Shown here one piece after another: positions 6,818-8,847 of a stretch of 8,847 bases of DNA. Each line of letters starts with the position of its first letter. Positions within the stretch are counted from its first letter, which is position 1. The DNA comes from Acidobacteriota bacterium (lineage in GTDB: Bacteria > Acidobacteriota > Terriglobia > UBA7540): NCBI GenBank assembly GCA_021789565.1, contig JAJYJL010000243.1, positions 1 through 8,847 of the forward strand. The letters are read 5' to 3'. A model generated the notes under the pieces. It ran no database searches. It was given only the letters and a program-made list of their open reading frames with translations, and was not told the origin of the DNA. The translations under genes and the position numbers were made by a program.

Positions 6818-6930
6818 ACCCCTCACCCGGCCGCTGCGCGTCCACCCTCTCCCCAAGGTAGAGGGCTAAGACATTATTTGGAGGCGACCGTTTTCGGCAC
6901 GGATGAATCCGTGCCCTTTCTCGCAAAAAC
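6818..6930. repeat. Dispersed palindromic repeat, copy 2
   Basis: This is the best-preserved copy of the palindrome: GGCACGGAT-GA-ATCCGTGCC (6896-6915), perfect 9-bp arms. It is followed by CCTTTCTCGCAAAAA and preceded by CCCTCT...AGAGGG and CCCCTCACCCGGCCGCTGCG blocks. It lies about 2.85 kb from copy 1 in the same orientation. A GGCGGT/ACCGCC inverted repeat follows immediately (6934-6951) and may belong to a larger unit. Confidence 0.85.
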
Positions 6931-7197
6931 CTCGGCGGTGCGTGGACCGCCGCTCCAACTGCAAAATGTTGCGCGTTCCCCCGCACAGGGTTGCGCAGGG
7001 GATTGCGCGACGATGACGGAAAATGGCAGGGGCGCGTGGCCGATTCAAAAATCAGGGGGCCCGGTGCTCATAGAGCGATGCCGGCGTAAAGCCGCCGGTA
7101 CGGCAAAAGACGGTACGACGGCCAAGGAAATTCCCCGCCCCTTTCGGGCTGCCTGGCCCGGCAATTTGGCTTGCCTTTTGCCAAGCGCCAAGCTACG

Positions 7198-8019
7198 ATG
7201 GGGCAACTTTTGGCTCTTCGCATGATACAGGCAAACGGAAACCTTGATGTCTGGCTGGTCATGGGATTTGGGGTAGGGCTGGTCCTGTTTTTCCGCGGAC
7301 TGCGCACATTTCGCAAGAGCCTGATCGTTGCCGATACGCCGATAATTCCGATCCGCAGTGTCGCGATGGGCATTGCCCAGATCCACGGGCACGCGGGGGG
7401 CAGCACACCCTTTCCAAGCCCTGTCAGCGGCACGGCGTGCTATGCGTTTCGCGTGAAAATCGAACGCTACGAGCGTAGAAACGGCTGGAAGCACTTCCGT
7501 ACCGACCAGAACGGCCAGCTCTTTTACCTCAGCGATGAATCCGGCCGCATCCACGTGGACCCGCGGGAAGTCGAGTTCGACGTGCCCGTCAATTGCCGGC
7601 GGCAGGTGAACGGCCCGGCGATGGGATTCTCGCTGACGAAGTTCTTCAAACCCATGGAAGCTGACGCGTCTGACGGATCGGACCTGTCGGTGACCGCAAA
7701 GACCGACGATGAACTGCTGGAGTACACGGGCGTTGATTACGGCTGCATGGACCCCTTCCGCTACACCGAATACTGCATCAAGCCGGACCATGAGTATGAC
7801 GTGATTGGAACATGCGTGGAAAATCCCAGGCCCGAGGACGATTTCGACCGGAACCTTATCACCCGGGGCGCCAACAACTCGACTTTTATGATTTCTTCCA
7901 AATCGGCGGAGGAGTTGAAACAGGGCATGGGCTGGCGCTCCACGATGATGGTGATCGGCGGCGCTGCGCTGGCCGTTTTCTGCGCGGGGATGTTCATGGC
8001 AAGGCACGGACTGTTATGA
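7198..8019 (+). CDS. GIDE (BAM)-domain membrane protein, lacking a RING domain
   Basis: The protein is 273 aa from ATG 7198. An in-frame TTG at 7171 and an ATG at 7222 are alternatives, and none has a strong ribosome binding site. A helix at about 16-32 (VWLVMGFGVGLVLFF) and a C-terminal helix at about 249-268 bracket a soluble domain. That domain carries the GIDE/BAM pattern known from the eukaryotic mitochondrial E3 ligase MUL1/MULAN: VADTPIIPIRSVAMGIAQIH, a SPVSGTACYAFRVKIE block, WKHFRTDQNGQLFYLSDESG, RIHVDPREVEFDVP, and later YDVIGTCVENP. The C-terminal RING that gives MUL1 its ligase activity is absent, as is usual in bacteria, so a ubiquitin-ligase label would mislead. Positive charges after the first helix (RGLRTFRK) suggest the domain faces the cytoplasm. 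It lies 21 bp upstream of a LemA gene, a pairing I recall from other bacteria. The biochemical role is unknown. Confidence 0.85.
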   Translation: MGQLLALRMIQANGNLDVWLVMGFGVGLVLFFRGLRTFRKSLIVADTPIIPIRSVAMGIAQIHGHAGGSTPFPSPVSGTACYAFRVKIERYERRNGWKHFRTDQNGQLFYLSDESGRIHVDPREVEFDVPVNCRRQVNGPAMGFSLTKFFKPMEADASDGSDLSVTAKTDDELLEYTGVDYGCMDPFRYTEYCIKPDHEYDVIGTCVENPRPEDDFDRNLITRGANNSTFMISSKSAEELKQGMGWRSTMMVIGGAALAVFCAGMFMARHGLL

Positions 8020-8027
8020 ATCTGAAA

Positions 8028-8036
8028 CAGGAGGAA
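8028..8036 (+). promoter_or_regulatory. Ribosome binding site of lemA
   Basis: The sequence CAGGAGGAAGGCG precedes the ATG at 8041 and lies just after the GIDE stop codon at 8017-8019. It gives lemA strong independent initiation within the operon. Confidence 0.75.
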
Positions 8037-8040
8037 GGCG

Positions 8041-8607
8041 ATGGGAGTGGCAATTCTGGTCTTACTGGTTTTTGCGCTGATGGTCGTTGCGTTTGTGGCC
8101 TACACCGTCAGCATCTACAACAGTCTGGTGCGGCTGAAGAACGATATCGACAAGGCCTGGGCGAACATCGACGTCCTCCTGAAGCAGCGGCACGATGAAC
8201 TGCCCAAGTTGATTGACACCTGCAAGGGTTATATGCAGTACGAGCAGAAAACGTTTGAACTGGTGACTGAAGCGCGCAGCGCGTACCAGAAGGCAACCAC
8301 GGCGCCGGAAAAATCCCAGGCCGACAACATGATGACCGGGGCGCTGAAAACGCTGTTCGCGGTGGCGGAAAATTATCCGGAGTTGAAGGCGAATAACGAT
8401 TTTATGGAGTTGCAGGCGCGCATCTCGGAGATCGAAGAAAGGATCGCCGACCGGCGCGAGTTCCTGAACGACAGCGTGAACACCTACAACATTCGCATCC
8501 AGCAGTTCCCGGAGATGATCCTTGCCGGGTTCATGCACCTGCAGCAGCGGGAATTTTTCAAAGCCACTGAAGAAGACCGGCAGGACGTCAAGGTCAATTT
8601 CTCGTGA
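8041..8607 (+). CDS. lemA: LemA family membrane-anchored helical protein
   Basis: The protein is 188 aa, the usual LemA length. It has one N-terminal helix (about 3-24) and then an all-helical domain. Family blocks are YNSLVRLKNDIDKAWANID (26-44), LLKQRHDELPKLIDTCKGYM (46-65), FAVAENYPELKANNDFMELQ (about 101-120), and VNTYNIRIQQFPEMILAGFM (about 152-171). Each matches a standard LemA block (IDVQLKRR, LVETVKGY, YPDLKAN..F, YN..I..FP). AGGAGGA lies about 5-6 bases before the ATG, fixing the start. It follows the GIDE gene by 21 bp and is likely co-transcribed with it. LemA proteins are widespread with no settled biochemical function; the fold is a helical bundle in solved structures. The pairing suggests the two act together at the inner membrane, possibly in envelope signalling, which is inference. 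Confidence 0.95.
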   Translation: MGVAILVLLVFALMVVAFVAYTVSIYNSLVRLKNDIDKAWANIDVLLKQRHDELPKLIDTCKGYMQYEQKTFELVTEARSAYQKATTAPEKSQADNMMTGALKTLFAVAENYPELKANNDFMELQARISEIEERIADRREFLNDSVNTYNIRIQQFPEMILAGFMHLQQREFFKATEEDRQDVKVNFS

Positions 8608-8847
8608 GGGCGGGTACGCCGTCGGCCGGCCGATCCTGAATCCGGGGAAAGCGCCAGCCGGCGCCAGCGAGGCTATTTTCGCCAAAAACCCCAAAGTTAT
8701 ACGAACCTGACCGCTCTGCAGGCTCAAAAAGGGGTTTATCGGCATCCCATCCACTGGCCGAAAACAGGCACCAAAATGTGACATTCGGGCAGCACTAAGG
8801 TCACGAATCGGAAATAATTTTCCGGCTCTCAGGGAGGTAAATTTTTC
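8608..8847. other. Non-coding region after lemA
   Basis: No gene was found. There is a perfect 12-bp palindrome TCGGCCGGCCGA (8622-8633) and a wide inverted repeat AAACCCC (8686-8692) / GGGGTTT (8731-8737), neither a convincing terminator. AGGGAGGT at 8831-8838 resembles a Shine-Dalgarno site and sits in AT-rich DNA about 9 bases from the window edge, so a plus-strand gene may begin at or just after 8848. Confidence 0.5.

Larger units (their letters stand above)
6515..7197. other. Non-coding region between divergent transcription units
   Basis: It contains the leader and promoter of the minus-strand operon (6515-6698), dispersed repeat copy 2 (6818-6930), an inverted repeat GGCGGT/ACCGCC (6934-6951), three TTGCGC words (6969, 6991, 7003), and a hairpin TTGGCTTG / CAAGCGCCAA (7166-7191) just before the GIDE-protein ATG. 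The open frame 6773-7225 runs through the repeat and has no ribosome binding site. No clear promoter for the GIDE-lemA pair was identified. Confidence 0.65.

Noticed and set aside
6960..7010. Three TTGCGC words as a possible operator or CRISPR-like array
   Set aside because: The spacing is irregular (22 and 12 bases) and the unit is only six bases; a chance occurrence in GC-rich DNA is likely.
6773..7225. 150-codon plus-strand open frame
   Set aside because: It runs through dispersed repeat copy 2 and the inverted repeats after it, has no ribosome binding site, and its Pro/Arg/Ala-rich product looks like translated repeat.
7045..8007. 320-codon open frame on the minus strand
   Set aside because: It lies opposite the GIDE-domain gene, is rich in His/Arg as antisense frames of GC-rich genes are, shows no domain, and has no ribosome binding site.
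8686..8737. AAACCCC...GGGGTTT inverted repeat as terminator of the GIDE-lemA operon
   Set aside because: The loop is 38 bases and no T run follows, so it does not fit an intrinsic terminator.

Overview
The window looks like chromosomal DNA from a GC-rich, Gram-negative environmental bacterium, most plausibly an Acidobacteriota member. Three things point there. It holds a heavy-metal-type RND efflux operon, which needs an outer membrane. It holds a GIDE-domain/LemA membrane pair. Its intergenic DNA carries an imperfect hairpin built on a 'cttcgct...caggatgac' / 'gtcatgctg...gaaacgaag' sequence, a kind I associate from memory with acidobacterial intergenic repeats. The taxonomic call is inference, since there is no rRNA or other marker gene.

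Layout, left to right. (1) 1-3858, plus strand: the 3' part of an RND periplasmic adaptor gene, followed without a gap (TAAATG) by a complete CzcA/CusA-type RND permease. Together with an outer-membrane channel not seen here they would form an efflux pump. (2) 3859-4156: intergenic, with copy 1 of a roughly 113-bp dispersed repeat. (3) 4157-5527, plus strand: a sugar-porter-family MFS transporter, apparently monocistronic. (4) 5528-6014: 487 bp of non-coding DNA with copy 3 (short) of the dispersed repeat, a long imperfect hairpin and other inverted repeats. (5) 6015-6514, minus strand: a compact two-gene operon of small uncharacterised proteins (88 aa, then 78 aa) coupled by an ATGA overlap. 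Both genes have strong ribosome binding sites. The operon is preceded by a near-consensus sigma-70-type promoter (TTGACA, 17 bp, TACATT) with a perfect palindrome in its spacer. (6) 6515-7197: leader and promoter of that operon, then copy 2 of the dispersed repeat and other non-coding DNA. (7) 7198-8607, plus strand: a GIDE-domain membrane protein and a LemA-family protein, 21 bp apart and probably co-transcribed. (8) 8608-8847: non-coding, ending in a Shine-Dalgarno-like sequence that may serve a gene starting just past the edge.

The transporters and the GIDE/LemA pair belong to known families. The least explained parts are the minus-strand small-protein operon with its promoter palindrome, and the three-copy palindromic repeat. 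In that repeat the stem shifts by one base pair with both arms changed together. No tRNA, rRNA, CRISPR array, transposase or integrase was seen.
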